Shown one piece after another: positions 1 through 8,591 of a stretch of DNA of 64,000 nt; the stretch's first letter is position 1, and each line of letters starts with the position of its first letter. Origin of the DNA: Phyllobacterium sp. OV277. GTDB lineage: Bacteria; Pseudomonadota; Alphaproteobacteria; Rhizobiales; Rhizobiaceae. A model generated the notes under the pieces. It saw only the letters and a program-made list of their open reading frames with translations, searched no databases and was not told where the DNA came from. Position numbers and translations under genes: made by a program. The stretch covers positions 95,335 to 159,334 of the forward strand of contig NZ_FNIY01000010.1 in assembly GCF_900104355.1 (NCBI RefSeq), read 5' to 3'.

Positions 1-135
1 AACCTGATCCTGCAACATGCGCATCGAGCGCACCAGCAGATAGGGTTCCGGCGATGGCATATCGGCATGGGCAATGCCAAGCGGCAAGCCCATAAATCCG
101 ATCAGCAGCCATCGCAAACGGAAGCCCTTCATCAT
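1..135 (-). CDS. motC: MotC, periplasmic motility protein (5' part only)
   Basis: Only the first 45 codons are present and the gene runs off the left edge. The reading starts ATG ATG AAG and gives a hydrophobic signal peptide (about residues 5-24, ending near AHA), then PSPEPYLLVRSMRMLQDQV, which fits the mature N-terminus of MotC. MotC is the periplasmic protein of rhizobial-type motors that binds the MotB periplasmic domain and affects motor speed. The start overlaps the motB stop as ATGA (132-135), so the two genes are translationally coupled. The assignment rests on this short N-terminus plus the motB neighbour and the presence of motE further on. Confidence 0.72.
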   Translation of the reverse strand, partial: MMKGFRLRWLLIGFMGLPLGIAHADMPSPEPYLLVRSMRMLQDQV

Positions 136-1391
136 CTCTTGGCCGTTTTCAGAAAGATATCGATACGCCGGTTCTGCGCCGCATAGGGATCAGCAGGAAC
201 TTTGGGATCGCGGTCCGCATAACCTTCCACACGCAGGATGCGCTTTGCGTCAAGTCCGCCTCGCGTCAGCATGTAATAAGCCATATGCGCGCGCGCCGAT
301 GACAGACGCCAATTGTCATAGCTATCGCTCTTGAAAGGACGCGCGTCTGTGTGGCCGCTGATGATGACTTCACCCTTGCGGGTGGCGATGATCTTGCCAA
401 TCTGATCAAGCACCTGCACGACGCGCTTGTCGGGCTTTGCCGATCCAATGGCAAACATGCCGTAGTCAACCTTGTCAGTCAGCTGGATCATCACGCCGTC
501 GTCGGTGGGGACCACCGTAATGTCAGGCGTCTTTTCATCAGCCGCAGCACCCGTCTTCTGGGAAATCTCTGCCGCAAGTTCGCGCGCTGATGCAAGCTGC
601 GCCGCATCCGGCTGTTGATCGCCTTTTGCCGGAGTAACGGCGACGGCAGTTTCAACAGGTTTGGTTGACGCGTTTTCAACCTTCTGCTGTTCCGCCTGCT
701 GCTTGGCATTTGCCGGATCGATTGTCTTTGTATCAGCGGGTCCCGCTTGTGCTTCGGTCTTGGCTTCAATGCCCGCCACACGCTTTTCCAGTTGCTCCTG
801 CGAAGGCGGCGGGACAGCGGGACTGTCGGTCAGCGGGAAGAGATCGTCTTCCACATGGGTCGACCAATAGTTTGGATTGAAAGGATCGCGATAGGCATCT
901 CCGCCCTCGGCGCCCGTCGATGGACCCGCAGCATTCGAACCGCCTTCACCCTTGGCAGACCGGTTCTGCAAGACACCGGAATCCGTGGCTATTTCCGCAA
1001 GGACAGCATAGGGGTCTTTGAAAATCTGCCGCTCTTCCGTCTCCGGTTTGGATTGCTGATCCTTTTCGTTGCGGGCGCTCTTCGTTTCCGCATCGGTGGA
1101 ATTAGGGCGCTCAAAACGTACCTTGCCTTCCTGATTGTCGGTGGCTTCGATGCCCTTGGGCCTTGCCTGCCTGTCCATCAGTTTGACCGGATTGAAATAG
1201 CTCGCCACCGCCGCTTTTGTTTCTTCGTTGGCCGCATTGATGAGCCACATGACCAGAAAGAACGCCATCATCGCGGTCATGAAATCCGCATAGGCAATCT
1301 TCCAGACGCCGCCATGGTGGCTGTCTTCACCATCATTGCGGCCACGCCGAACGATAATGATTTCACGACGGGTTTCCGGATCAATATTCAT
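132..1391 (-). CDS. motB: MotB, stator protein with OmpA-like domain
   Basis: MotB anchors the stator to peptidoglycan and forms the proton channel with MotA. The 419-residue product has a short cytoplasmic N-terminus and the classic plug/transmembrane segment KIAYADFMTAMMAFFLVMWL at about residues 31-50, which contains the proton-carrying Asp (YAD). A long Ala/Glu/Gln/Pro-rich linker follows (about 75-290). A C-terminal OmpA/MotB peptidoglycan-binding domain carries SGHTDARP, NWRLSSARA and NRRIDIFL. It is longer than enterobacterial MotB (about 308 aa), as usual in rhizobia, and the extra linker is where MotC acts. The start overlaps the stop of the upstream FliH-like gene by 4 bp, and the stop overlaps the motC start. 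motA is 13 kb away in the divergent operon. Confidence 0.95.
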   Translation of the reverse strand: MNIDPETRREIIIVRRGRNDGEDSHHGGVWKIAYADFMTAMMAFFLVMWLINAANEETKAAVASYFNPVKLMDRQARPKGIEATDNQEGKVRFERPNSTDAETKSARNEKDQQSKPETEERQIFKDPYAVLAEIATDSGVLQNRSAKGEGGSNAAGPSTGAEGGDAYRDPFNPNYWSTHVEDDLFPLTDSPAVPPPSQEQLEKRVAGIEAKTEAQAGPADTKTIDPANAKQQAEQQKVENASTKPVETAVAVTPAKGDQQPDAAQLASARELAAEISQKTGAAADEKTPDITVVPTDDGVMIQLTDKVDYGMFAIGSAKPDKRVVQVLDQIGKIIATRKGEVIISGHTDARPFKSDSYDNWRLSSARAHMAYYMLTRGGLDAKRILRVEGYADRDPKVPADPYAAQNRRIDIFLKTAKR

Positions 1392-2041
1392 CGGGTTGTG
1401 TCCTTCACCGCCTCAATCAGGCGGCCCAGCCGCGTTTCGACAACCACATCATCGAGCTTCATCGATAGTTCCGATTGGTCAGATTGCGTGAAGGTGAACC
1501 GCATCAAATCGATATCAGGCCGATTGCGCAGGGGATCGATCAGATGTGCCGGGCCTGATATGTCAATCATCACCCCTTCAAGCCCTTTGGTCAGGCGCTC
1601 GACTTCGGTTGTGAAACCGGTGATGGCACGTTCACGCAAATTCTTTTCAACCAATGGTGCAAGTACAGTTGCAAGATTACTGGAAAGTTGTGCCGACACA
1701 GCCGCGAGCCCCTCTGCCAGCTGTTCAAACATGCGGTCGCCGATGCGCTGCATGAACTCGGCTTCCGCCGCCGCCAATTGCTCCAGAAAATCCCGCTCCA
1801 GCCGCAGCTTCTCAGCCTCAAAGAGCACGGAGGCTTCGGACTGACCCTCGGCGCGGCCAAGTTCAAAGGTTTCCTTGATCTTCAGCTCGATATCGATGAG
1901 TTCGACAACATCCTCAGGCGCAGCATCGCTGTCGAACGGTTCGGCGCGTTCGCGCGTGGCGGCCGCAAAGACCGTGATCCGGTCATCCGGTACGTGTTTT
2001 GGCGTGAAATCTGTAAGCACGCTGGCGATAGATCGTGCCAT
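1388..2041 (-). CDS. FliH-like flagellar export regulator (probable)
   Basis: The product is 217 residues. The N-terminus is variable, a long charged helix with probable coiled coil covers about residues 50-110 (rich in Glu, Ala and Leu), and a C-terminal globular part contains EVERLTKGLEGVMIDISGP. This is the layout of FliH/YscL proteins, which bind and restrain the export ATPase FliI. Its position directly downstream of fliF (1 bp gap) and overlapping motB fits a flagellar role. No other fliH candidate is in the window although fliI is present. The family assignment comes from architecture and context rather than a clear motif, so an unrelated rhizobial flagellar protein remains possible. 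Confidence 0.6.
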   Translation of the reverse strand: MARSIASVLTDFTPKHVPDDRITVFAAATRERAEPFDSDAAPEDVVELIDIELKIKETFELGRAEGQSEASVLFEAEKLRLERDFLEQLAAAEAEFMQRIGDRMFEQLAEGLAAVSAQLSSNLATVLAPLVEKNLRERAITGFTTEVERLTKGLEGVMIDISGPAHLIDPLRNRPDIDLMRFTFTQSDQSELSMKLDDVVVETRLGRLIEAVKDTTR

Positions 2042-2042
2042 A

Positions 2043-3689
2043 TCAAGCTGCCTCGTGAACCCACTGTTTCAGGATCGCCGCTACGCGCTCTTCGTCCATC
2101 TCGATCATCTGTTCCAGCCGGTTCTGCGCTGGAACGCGCATGCGCCGCCGAAGCTCGCTCAGATCATCATAAGGCAGGCTCTGGTCCGAATTGGTTGCCA
2201 AGGTCGGCTGGGGCCGTGACGTTGCGGTGAAATCGGGAACGGCGACATCTGTGCCCGCCACCAATTGCAACGCATCCTGGGGCTTGGCCATTTCGCGCAT
2301 CAGCGGGCGCACGCCAAACCACAGGATCAGACCGACAGCGACGATCAGCGCCGCCGCGTTGACGAAGCTGCCCGCCTGCCGGAAAATGGTCTCTGACAGC
2401 GGCGTGGCGGTTGGTTGCAACTGCTCGTCAGTTGCTTCCATGAAGTTCAGCGCGGTCACTGTGATGACATCCCCGCGCTTCTGGTCAAGACCGGCGGCGG
2501 TTGCCACCAGCTCGGTGATCTTGGCGATCTGCTGTTCGACGAACTTGTCAGGCACGGGCGTTACGCCTGCTGTTGCAAGCAACCGGGCCTGATCGATGAC
2601 AACGGCAATCGACAGGCGCTTGATCTGGTAACTGTCGCTGACGGTCGAAATCGTCTTGGAGTTGACCTCGTAATTGGTCAGTTCTTCGCGCTTGTCCGTC
2701 TTCTCCGTGGAGTTGTCACCATTCTTGCTCTGGATTTCCTCCTGCGGAATATTCTGTTCGACGCCAGTCGCGTTGTCGCTCTTTGAGTTCTTCGAATCGC
2801 CGCTTTCACGCACAACACGCACAGAACGTTCTACGCGTGATTCCGGATCGAAAACGGTCTCATTTGTCTGGCGCTTATCCGTATCAAGCGCCACCTGAAC
2901 GCTGGTCTGGAAATGACCAATGCCCAGATAGGGCGCAAGCGCTTTGCGGATATTGTCATCGACGGAAGACGACACATTCTGTTCCAGGGTTGCCGACATC
3001 ACCGCACCGGCATTGGAGCCATCATCCTTCGATGCGAGCAGGCGCCCATTTGTATCAAGCACAGTAACTTCGGATGGTGTGAGCTGCGGAACGGCAGCGG
3101 CGACAAGCTGGCGGATGGACTGTGCCGATTCCATCGAGAACCCGCCTTCAGTACGGATCACCACGGAAGCGGACGGCGCCTGATCGCCACGGCGGAAACT
3201 GCCCTTCTCTGGCAAAACGATATGAACACGCGCCGCCTTGATGCCACGGATTGCCTGAATGGTCCGGGAAATCTCGCCTTCCAAGGCACGCACCCGGGTG
3301 ATTTCCTGCATAAACGAGGTCAAACCGAGCGAGCCCATATTATCGAAAAGCTCGTAGCCAGCATTGTTGCTGGTCGGCAGACCTTTCTCAGCCAGATACA
3401 TACGGGCCTGATCCGCCTTGCCAAACGGCACAAGCACTGACGTTCCGTCAGACTTCACATCAAAGGGTATACCTGCCTCACCCAGCGCCATGCCCATGCG
3501 GTTCACATCATCGCGGCTAAGACCCACATAGAGCGTCTCATATTGCGGGCGATTGAGGTAAACACTGGAAATAAGAATCGCGCTGAACAGCGTAATGCCA
3601 ATAACGGCGAGCCCGATGAGCCGCCTTGCACCCAGCTTCTTCATGGCATCCAGAAACTGCCCGAAAGACTGTCTGATATTCTTTTCCAT
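2043..3689 (-). CDS. fliF: FliF, flagellar MS-ring protein
   Basis: FliF forms the MS ring in the inner membrane, on which the C ring and export gate assemble. I start it at the ATG giving MEKNIRQSFGQFLDAMKK (548 aa). A start 24 bp upstream is open but adds eight unrelated residues. The first membrane segment is at about 23-43 (RLIGLAVIGITLFSAILISS). The ring-building YscJ/FliF domain includes SLGLTSFMQEITRVRALEGE and RAARVHIVLP-like sequence. A second membrane helix lies near residue 440 (FVNAAALIVAVGLILWFGVR), and the C-terminus (LRRRMRVPAQNRLEQMIEMD) is the region that contacts FliG. It is followed at 1 bp by the FliH-like gene and preceded by the fliC terminator. Confidence 0.96.
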   Translation of the reverse strand: MEKNIRQSFGQFLDAMKKLGARRLIGLAVIGITLFSAILISSVYLNRPQYETLYVGLSRDDVNRMGMALGEAGIPFDVKSDGTSVLVPFGKADQARMYLAEKGLPTSNNAGYELFDNMGSLGLTSFMQEITRVRALEGEISRTIQAIRGIKAARVHIVLPEKGSFRRGDQAPSASVVIRTEGGFSMESAQSIRQLVAAAVPQLTPSEVTVLDTNGRLLASKDDGSNAGAVMSATLEQNVSSSVDDNIRKALAPYLGIGHFQTSVQVALDTDKRQTNETVFDPESRVERSVRVVRESGDSKNSKSDNATGVEQNIPQEEIQSKNGDNSTEKTDKREELTNYEVNSKTISTVSDSYQIKRLSIAVVIDQARLLATAGVTPVPDKFVEQQIAKITELVATAAGLDQKRGDVITVTALNFMEATDEQLQPTATPLSETIFRQAGSFVNAAALIVAVGLILWFGVRPLMREMAKPQDALQLVAGTDVAVPDFTATSRPQPTLATNSDQSLPYDDLSELRRRMRVPAQNRLEQMIEMDEERVAAILKQWVHEAA

Positions 3690-3755
3690 TAATGCCCACC
3701 ACGCTTGCGTCATCCGACCATAGAGGTCGAAGCTTGCGCGAAGTTAGCCCCAATG

Positions 3756-3781
3756 AAAAAGGCCACGCACGAGGCGTGGCC
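3756..3781 (-). terminator. Rho-independent terminator of fliC
   Basis: On the minus strand an 8-bp perfect stem GGCCACGC/GCGTGGCC with a 5-nt loop is followed directly by TTTTT. It lies 33 bp past the fliC stop and 66 bp before the fliF start. It should therefore insulate abundant flagellin mRNA from fliF and imply a separate fliF promoter in the short gap. Confidence 0.85.
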
Positions 3782-3814
3782 CAAGTCAGAACTGATCCCG
3801 AAGGATCGTCACCC

Positions 3815-4765
3815 TTAGCCGCGGAACAGCTGCTGGATGCTCTGGTTGCTTGCATTGGCAATCGACAGCGCCTGAACGCCGAGCTGCTGCTGAACCTGCA
3901 GAGCCGACAGACGAGCCGATTCCTTGTTCATGTCAGCATCAACGAGCGAGCCAATACCGCGATCAACGGCGTCGGACAGGGCACTGATGAAGGACTTCTG
4001 TGTGTCGATACGGCTCTTGGCGGCACCGAGCTGCGAAGCACCGGAAGCAAGGCCTTTAACAGCAGCTTCAACACCAGTCAGGATATCGTCGAGCGCCTTG
4101 TTGTCGATGGTCGCACCGGAAACGTCGATCGTCAGGATCGAAGTCTGAGTGGTGGTGGCACCGGTCGCAGCTGGCGTTACGGCGAATTCCTTATCGAGAA
4201 TGCCGGTCTTGCCTGTTGCAAGCGTATCGATCAGGCGGGTGTTCTTCAAAGCAACGTCGATTGATCCGGTTGTAACTGCACCGGTTGTTGCATTACGGTT
4301 GTACGAAGCAACAACGCTGAAGTTTGCAGTTGCAGGAACAGCATCATTGGTTGAGTCAGTGCTGAGAAGGTTGGAGCCGGCGTAAGAAGCGCCTGCATTT
4401 TCCTTCAGGGCGCTGATCGCAGCATTGATCGCTTCCTGGTTCTTCTTGCGGTCGTCAACGCTGGCGTTCTTGGAAGACAGGACCAGGTTCTTGATCGTGT
4501 TGACCGAGTCAATGGCCTTGTTCAAGGCAGCATAGGCGGTATCAACCTTGCCGCTGCCGAGACCAAGAGCGTCCTGAATAACGGAGTTTGCACCATTGTC
4601 TGAGCGCATGGTTGTAGCAATCGACCAATAAGCGGCGTTGTCAGAAGCTTCGGAAATCTTCAGGCCCGTAGCAATACGGTTCTGTGTAGTAGCAAGATTC
4701 TTGTTGGTAACAGACAGAGTCTGGAGTGCAGTCATTGCTGACGCATTGGTAAGAATGCTGGACAT
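3815..4765 (-). CDS. fliC: FliC, flagellin
   Basis: Flagellin is the filament subunit. The product has 316 residues. Its conserved N-terminal D0/D1 helix (MSSILTNASAMTALQTLSV, then NRIATGLKISEASDNAAYWS) and C-terminal D0 helix (ARLSALQVQQQLGVQALSI to IQQLFRG) bracket a small Thr/Ala-rich variable centre (about 125-215). The compact size is typical of rhizobial and Brucella flagellins. The gene stands alone, with its own leader region upstream and a strong terminator downstream. An AGGGG Shine-Dalgarno sequence sits about 7 bp before ATG. Only one flagellin gene is present in the window. Confidence 0.96.
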   Translation of the reverse strand: MSSILTNASAMTALQTLSVTNKNLATTQNRIATGLKISEASDNAAYWSIATTMRSDNGANSVIQDALGLGSGKVDTAYAALNKAIDSVNTIKNLVLSSKNASVDDRKKNQEAINAAISALKENAGASYAGSNLLSTDSTNDAVPATANFSVVASYNRNATTGAVTTGSIDVALKNTRLIDTLATGKTGILDKEFAVTPAATGATTTQTSILTIDVSGATIDNKALDDILTGVEAAVKGLASGASQLGAAKSRIDTQKSFISALSDAVDRGIGSLVDADMNKESARLSALQVQQQLGVQALSIANASNQSIQQLFRG

Positions 4766-4785
4766 GGAAAGCCCCTATAAAAGAT

Positions 4786-4858
4786 ACATGTGATGGGGAC
4801 ATGTCGGATTAAAACCGACTTAACAGAGCGGCATGATGCCTGTAACCGAAGCGGTCAC
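4786..4858 (-). promoter_or_regulatory. fliC upstream/leader region with clustered dyads
   Basis: The 167 bp between fliC and fliP holds three symmetrical elements read on the minus strand. These are a 6-bp stem GTGACC/GGTTAC with one G-T wobble and a 5-nt loop (4842-4858), a 5-bp stem GTCGG/CCGAC (4804-4820), and two ACATGT palindromes 7 bp apart (4786-4791 and 4799-4804). None is followed by a T-run, so they look like regulator sites or 5'-UTR structure rather than terminators. I could not place a promoter with confidence. Confidence 0.4.
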
Positions 4859-4932
4859 CTGTTATGGACGTTAGGACTACGACGTAAGTGTTACAGTTTC
4901 AATAACGTTCAGGATTAATTTTTTCTGCATGG

Positions 4933-5670
4933 TTACGAAAACGAACGTATCAGGCTGCCAACCAGAATATTCCAGCCATCGATCAGCACAAAAAACAGAA
5001 TCTTGAACGGCAGGGACAGCACTGTCGGCGGCAACATCATCATACCCATGGACATGGTGAGCGTGGCAACGATCAGATCAATCACCAGAAATGGCAGAAC
5101 GATCAGAAAGCCGATTTCGAAGCCGCGGCGCAATTCGGAAATCATGAACGCCGGAACAAGAATACGCATGTCGACGGCCTCATTGGCCTTGGTGCGGAAA
5201 GATTCGTCCGCCAGATCCTCGAATAGCCGCAAATCCTTGTCACGCACCTGCCGCAGCATGAATTCGCGGAACGGCGTGGTGATTTCGCGGATCGCCACAT
5301 CCTGCGTGATCTGGTTATTAACGAGCGGCTGCACACCATTTTGCCATGCCCGGTCAAACACCGGCGCCATGACATAGAACGTCATGAACAGCGCAAGGCT
5401 GATCATGACAAGATTGGCAGGCGTTGTCTGCAGGCCGAGGCCAGCACGCAACATGGAAAAGGCAATGGCAAAGCGGGTAAAGCTCGTCGCCATGATGAGA
5501 ATGCCGGGCGCAATGGAAAGCACCGTGAGCACTGCCAGCATCTGGATGATCTGGCCACTGGTGGAGGCGCTGCCCTGCGGGATCAAGCCATCGAGGAGCG
5601 AGGGCGTTTGCGCCATGGCGGTTCCGCCAAGAACAAGCAACAGCAGCGGTGTGAGAAGACGTCGTTTCAT
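4933..5670 (-). CDS. fliP: FliP, flagellar export-gate protein
   Basis: FliP forms the pentameric core of the type III export gate with FliQ and FliR. The 245-residue product has a cleavable signal peptide (residues 1-20, TAMAQ) and four hydrophobic segments. Family signatures TSFTRFAIAFSMLRAGLGLQ (about 62-81) and FEIGFLIVLPFLVIDLIVA are present. It is the last gene of the flg/fli minus-strand operon, and its start overlaps the fliL stop as ATGA (5667-5670). fliQ, fliR and flhA are not in this window. Confidence 0.97.
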   Translation of the reverse strand: MKRRLLTPLLLLVLGGTAMAQTPSLLDGLIPQGSASTSGQIIQMLAVLTVLSIAPGILIMATSFTRFAIAFSMLRAGLGLQTTPANLVMISLALFMTFYVMAPVFDRAWQNGVQPLVNNQITQDVAIREITTPFREFMLRQVRDKDLRLFEDLADESFRTKANEAVDMRILVPAFMISELRRGFEIGFLIVLPFLVIDLIVATLTMSMGMMMLPPTVLSLPFKILFFVLIDGWNILVGSLIRSFS

Positions 5671-6155
5671 TCCATCACCAATGCCCAGATATAGACTTTT
5701 TCGACCTTGCCTTCGGAGCGCATGCGCGCCCTCTCCTGCAGATCCATACGCAGATATTCAAGCCCAGCCGCCCCGCGCAATTGCATGAGGTTTACGGTTC
5801 GCAGGAACGCCATGAAATCACCGGCAATCGTTGCTGCCAGTTCGTCGGATATTTTTTCGCCGGGTTTTGCCACAACGCCCGCTTCCAGCCTGATCCAGAC
5901 ATCCTGCGGGATTTTCACATTGGTGAGGATCGGCTTGAGTGCAACAACAGTGCCTGATGGCATATCTGCTGACACTGGACGGGACTTGTCACCGGATACC
6001 GCGCTCTGTCCCGAAGGGACATTCAGCCCAAGCTGAGAGCCAAGAAACCAGCCGCCAGCCGCCGCGATCAGGGTCAGCACCACCACCGCAGCAATCAGCG
6101 CCACGCTGGACGGTGCTTTTGATTGAGGTGTTGTGTCTTCGGCGAGCGTACTCAT
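5667..6155 (-). CDS. fliL: FliL, stator-associated protein
   Basis: The 162-residue single-pass protein has a membrane helix at about residues 19-43 and a periplasmic FliL domain with LKPILTNVKIPQDVWIRLEA and FLRTVNLMQLRGAAGLEYLR. FliL rings surround the stator and stabilise it under load. The C-terminus VYIWALVME is the usual FliL end. It sits between flgH (5 bp upstream) and fliP (4-bp overlap), matching the flgA-flgI-motE-flgH-fliL-fliP order known in Sinorhizobium. Confidence 0.9.
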   Translation of the reverse strand: MSTLAEDTTPQSKAPSSVALIAAVVVLTLIAAAGGWFLGSQLGLNVPSGQSAVSGDKSRPVSADMPSGTVVALKPILTNVKIPQDVWIRLEAGVVAKPGEKISDELAATIAGDFMAFLRTVNLMQLRGAAGLEYLRMDLQERARMRSEGKVEKVYIWALVME

Positions 6156-6160
6156 ATCAT

Positions 6161-6874
6161 TCAGATCGGCGACACGGTGTCGAGGACCTGCTGGCCCCAG
6201 GCTGGTTGTTGTGTTTCACTCTGACGGCCACGACCGCCATAGGAGATGCGCGCTTCGGCGATCTTCTCATAGGAGATAATGTTGTCGCCCGAAATGTCAC
6301 GCGGACGCACAACACCCGCAACATTCAGCACACGCAACTCGTAGTTGACGCGGACTTCCTGTGAACCACGGATGACCAGATTGCCATTCGGCAGAATATT
6401 GGTGACAATGGCCGCAACCTTCAGCACGATCTTTTCCGACCGTTCGATCTTGCCTTCGCCCTTGGTGCGGCTGTCTGAATTCAGGTCGAGATTTCCACCG
6501 ATATTGCCTGCGGTAAACCCACTGCCGCTGACATCGCCCTTACCACCATAGACCGAAGAGGCAACACGGGAACGGCTGTTCTTATTGTCAAATTTCGCTT
6601 CTTCATTGATCGCGATACTGACCGTCAGCACATCACCCGGATTGGTCGCGCGCGGATCACGGAAGAAGCCAGCTGCACGGTCCTGCCACAGAGAATAGCG
6701 CTTTGGCTGCGGCTGGGTCGGATAGTAGGACGGATCGGAGACACTGAATGTCTGGCCGACACCGGCGCCCACCGGCGACATTTGCGGTGCGCGGTTCAAA
6801 TCGCGAAAATTATCGGCACATCCCGAGATGGTGACAACACTGGCGATGGCAAGCAGGGATGCCGCTTTTTTCAT
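6161..6874 (-). CDS. flgH: FlgH, flagellar L-ring lipoprotein
   Basis: FlgH forms the outer-membrane bushing around the rod. The 237-residue precursor has a lipoprotein signal with lipobox TISGC (lipidated Cys19). Conserved L-ring sequence includes ATNPGDVLTVSIAINEEAKF, GEGKIERSEKIVLKVAAIVT and LPNGNLVIRGSQEVRVNYE. Its start overlaps the motE stop (6871-6874). Length and motifs are normal for the family. Confidence 0.97.
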   Translation of the reverse strand: MKKAASLLAIASVVTISGCADNFRDLNRAPQMSPVGAGVGQTFSVSDPSYYPTQPQPKRYSLWQDRAAGFFRDPRATNPGDVLTVSIAINEEAKFDNKNSRSRVASSVYGGKGDVSGSGFTAGNIGGNLDLNSDSRTKGEGKIERSEKIVLKVAAIVTNILPNGNLVIRGSQEVRVNYELRVLNVAGVVRPRDISGDNIISYEKIAEARISYGGRGRQSETQQPAWGQQVLDTVSPI

Positions 6875-7374
6875 TGCGCGGTTCTTTCTTTATTTGTGAC
6901 CACGCGCGATCCAACGATCACACGAGCAAGCCGGGAGGATTTCTCCGGCGGCATTTCATTCAGGATAACGCTGGAGACACGAGGATTGAGCTTCAACAAC
7001 AACGCCGCGGCGGCTTCATCGCCCATCAGCGCCATCTGCGCAGCGGCAGCGTCTGGACGCATCTTCGAAATGATGCCAACAAGCGAATCCTCGGCCTTGT
7101 CGATAAATTCATCACGGCGTTTCAGCCAGACCTCATATTCCTTGCGCTTGGCTTCCAGTTCCTGAATGCGACTGTCGATATCCGCCCGAAGCTGCTCAAG
7201 CTCCCGCGTCTGCATGGCATAGCGCGCATCCGTGGCCTTGTCGGTGATATTGGTGCAATAGCGGTCAATTTCCTGCCCGGTCTCATCCTTGGGCGCCGCG
7301 TCCTGCGCCCAACCGAAGGACGGCGTGGCAAGCATTGCGACGACAAGGAAGCCGATTTTCCTACCTATACTCAT
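6871..7374 (-). CDS. motE: MotE, periplasmic chaperone of MotC
   Basis: The 167-residue protein has a signal peptide (about 1-23), a charged coiled coil (about 48-90: RELEQLRADIDSRIQELEAK) and a C-terminal MgtE-N-like helical part (MRPDAAAAQMALMGDEAAAA). In Sinorhizobium, MotE is a disulfide-linked periplasmic dimer needed for folding of MotC. This protein has a single cysteine after the signal peptide (Cys40, RYCTNI), which fits such a dimer. It lies between flgI and flgH, overlapping both by 4 bp, which is the same neighbourhood as in Sinorhizobium. A motC gene is present at the left edge of the window. Confidence 0.85.
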   Translation of the reverse strand: MSIGRKIGFLVVAMLATPSFGWAQDAAPKDETGQEIDRYCTNITDKATDARYAMQTRELEQLRADIDSRIQELEAKRKEYEVWLKRRDEFIDKAEDSLVGIISKMRPDAAAAQMALMGDEAAAALLLKLNPRVSSVILNEMPPEKSSRLARVIVGSRVVTNKERTAQ

Positions 7375-8591
7375 TGGACCACCAGTTCCGCGTGCAATGC
7401 GCCCGCTGTCTTGATGCCCTGGAGGATGGCAATGATACCCTGCGGCTTCACGCCGATCTGGTTGAGGCCCTTGACGAGACTTTCGAGATCCGTACCGCCA
7501 AGAACACCAAGTTTGGAAGTCTGCTGAACCTGAATATTCGTGTTCGGTTCAACGGCAGTCACGCCGTCGCTGAAAGGCTCTGGTTGAATGACTGTCGGTG
7601 TCTCGGTTACGCGAACAGACAGGCTGCCATGACTGATGGCGACACGCGATATCCGGACTTTCTCGCCAATGACAACCGTTCCGGTGCGCTCGTCAACAAC
7701 GACGCGGGCAACTTCATCGGTTGGTACAGGCAGTCCTTCGATTTCGGCCAGAAAGCGCGCCGCTGTCATGTTTTTCGGCTTGCGCAGACGGATCGACTTT
7801 GCGTCACGCTCCTTGGCAACCGGCTGGTTGTAACGCCGTTTGGCAAAGGCGTTGATTGTATCGGTGATGCGAACAACGGTGGTAAAATCGGGCTGACGCA
7901 ACTCGACGACAAGCTCGCCCTCCTGGCCAAAATTGCCCGCGACTTCCTTCTCGACCAAAGCACCATTGGGAATACGGCCACTGGTGGGAACGCCCTGCGT
8001 GACTTTTGCCGCATCGCCCGAAGCGGTAAAGCCTGAAACAATCATATTGCCTTGCGCCGCCGCATAGACCTGCCCATCAGCACCTGCCAATGGCGTCATG
8101 ACGAGTGTGCCACCCGACAGCGATGTCGCATCGCCAAGCGAGGAAACCGTCACGTCGATACGCGATCCGCGCCCGGCAAAGGGCGGCAGATTGGCGGTGA
8201 CGATAACAGCGGCAATATTCTTGGCGCGCGAAGTACCTGCGGGTGGACTGATGCCGAGATTATCCAGCATGGCGCGCATGGATTGCTCCGTGAACGGGGC
8301 ATTGCGCAGACTGTCGCCCGAGCCATTCAGCCCGATAACGAGACCGTAACCGACAAGCTGGTTTTCGCGCACACCCTGAATGGCGGCGATATCCTTGAGC
8401 CGGGCAATAGCGCCACCATCACCGAGAGGCGAGGCCGGGCCACCCCAGCGCCCCTCATCCACCTCTTTCTGCCAGGCGGCCTGTGCCTGCCCAACGGTCT
8501 TGTAACCCTTGTCTTTGGGAGAGGATTCGCCCGCGTGGAGCGCGGACGTTACAAAGAAGGCAAGCAATGCTATTGCGACGCGCCTGATCAT
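7371..8591 (-). CDS. flgI: FlgI, flagellar P-ring protein
   Basis: FlgI is the periplasmic ring subunit around the rod. The precursor is 406 aa with a signal peptide of about 20 residues (ALLAFFVTSALHAG). Hallmarks are RLKDIAAIQGVRENQLVGYGLVIGL..GSGDS-like sequence, AKNIAAVIVTANLPPFAGRG, and the C-terminal GGTDLESLVKGLNQIGVKPQ. It is placed between flgA and motE with 4-bp overlaps on both sides. Confidence 0.98.
   Translation of the reverse strand: MIRRVAIALLAFFVTSALHAGESSPKDKGYKTVGQAQAAWQKEVDEGRWGGPASPLGDGGAIARLKDIAAIQGVRENQLVGYGLVIGLNGSGDSLRNAPFTEQSMRAMLDNLGISPPAGTSRAKNIAAVIVTANLPPFAGRGSRIDVTVSSLGDATSLSGGTLVMTPLAGADGQVYAAAQGNMIVSGFTASGDAAKVTQGVPTSGRIPNGALVEKEVAGNFGQEGELVVELRQPDFTTVVRITDTINAFAKRRYNQPVAKERDAKSIRLRKPKNMTAARFLAEIEGLPVPTDEVARVVVDERTGTVVIGEKVRISRVAISHGSLSVRVTETPTVIQPEPFSDGVTAVEPNTNIQVQQTSKLGVLGGTDLESLVKGLNQIGVKPQGIIAILQGIKTAGALHAELVVQ

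Noticed and set aside
747..1844. Long open frame on the plus strand opposite motB and the FliH-like gene
   Set aside because: It is antisense to well-supported genes, has no ribosome-binding site or recognisable domain, and its composition is that expected from GC-rich third positions. The same applies to 9058-9951 and 13645-14544 on the plus strand.
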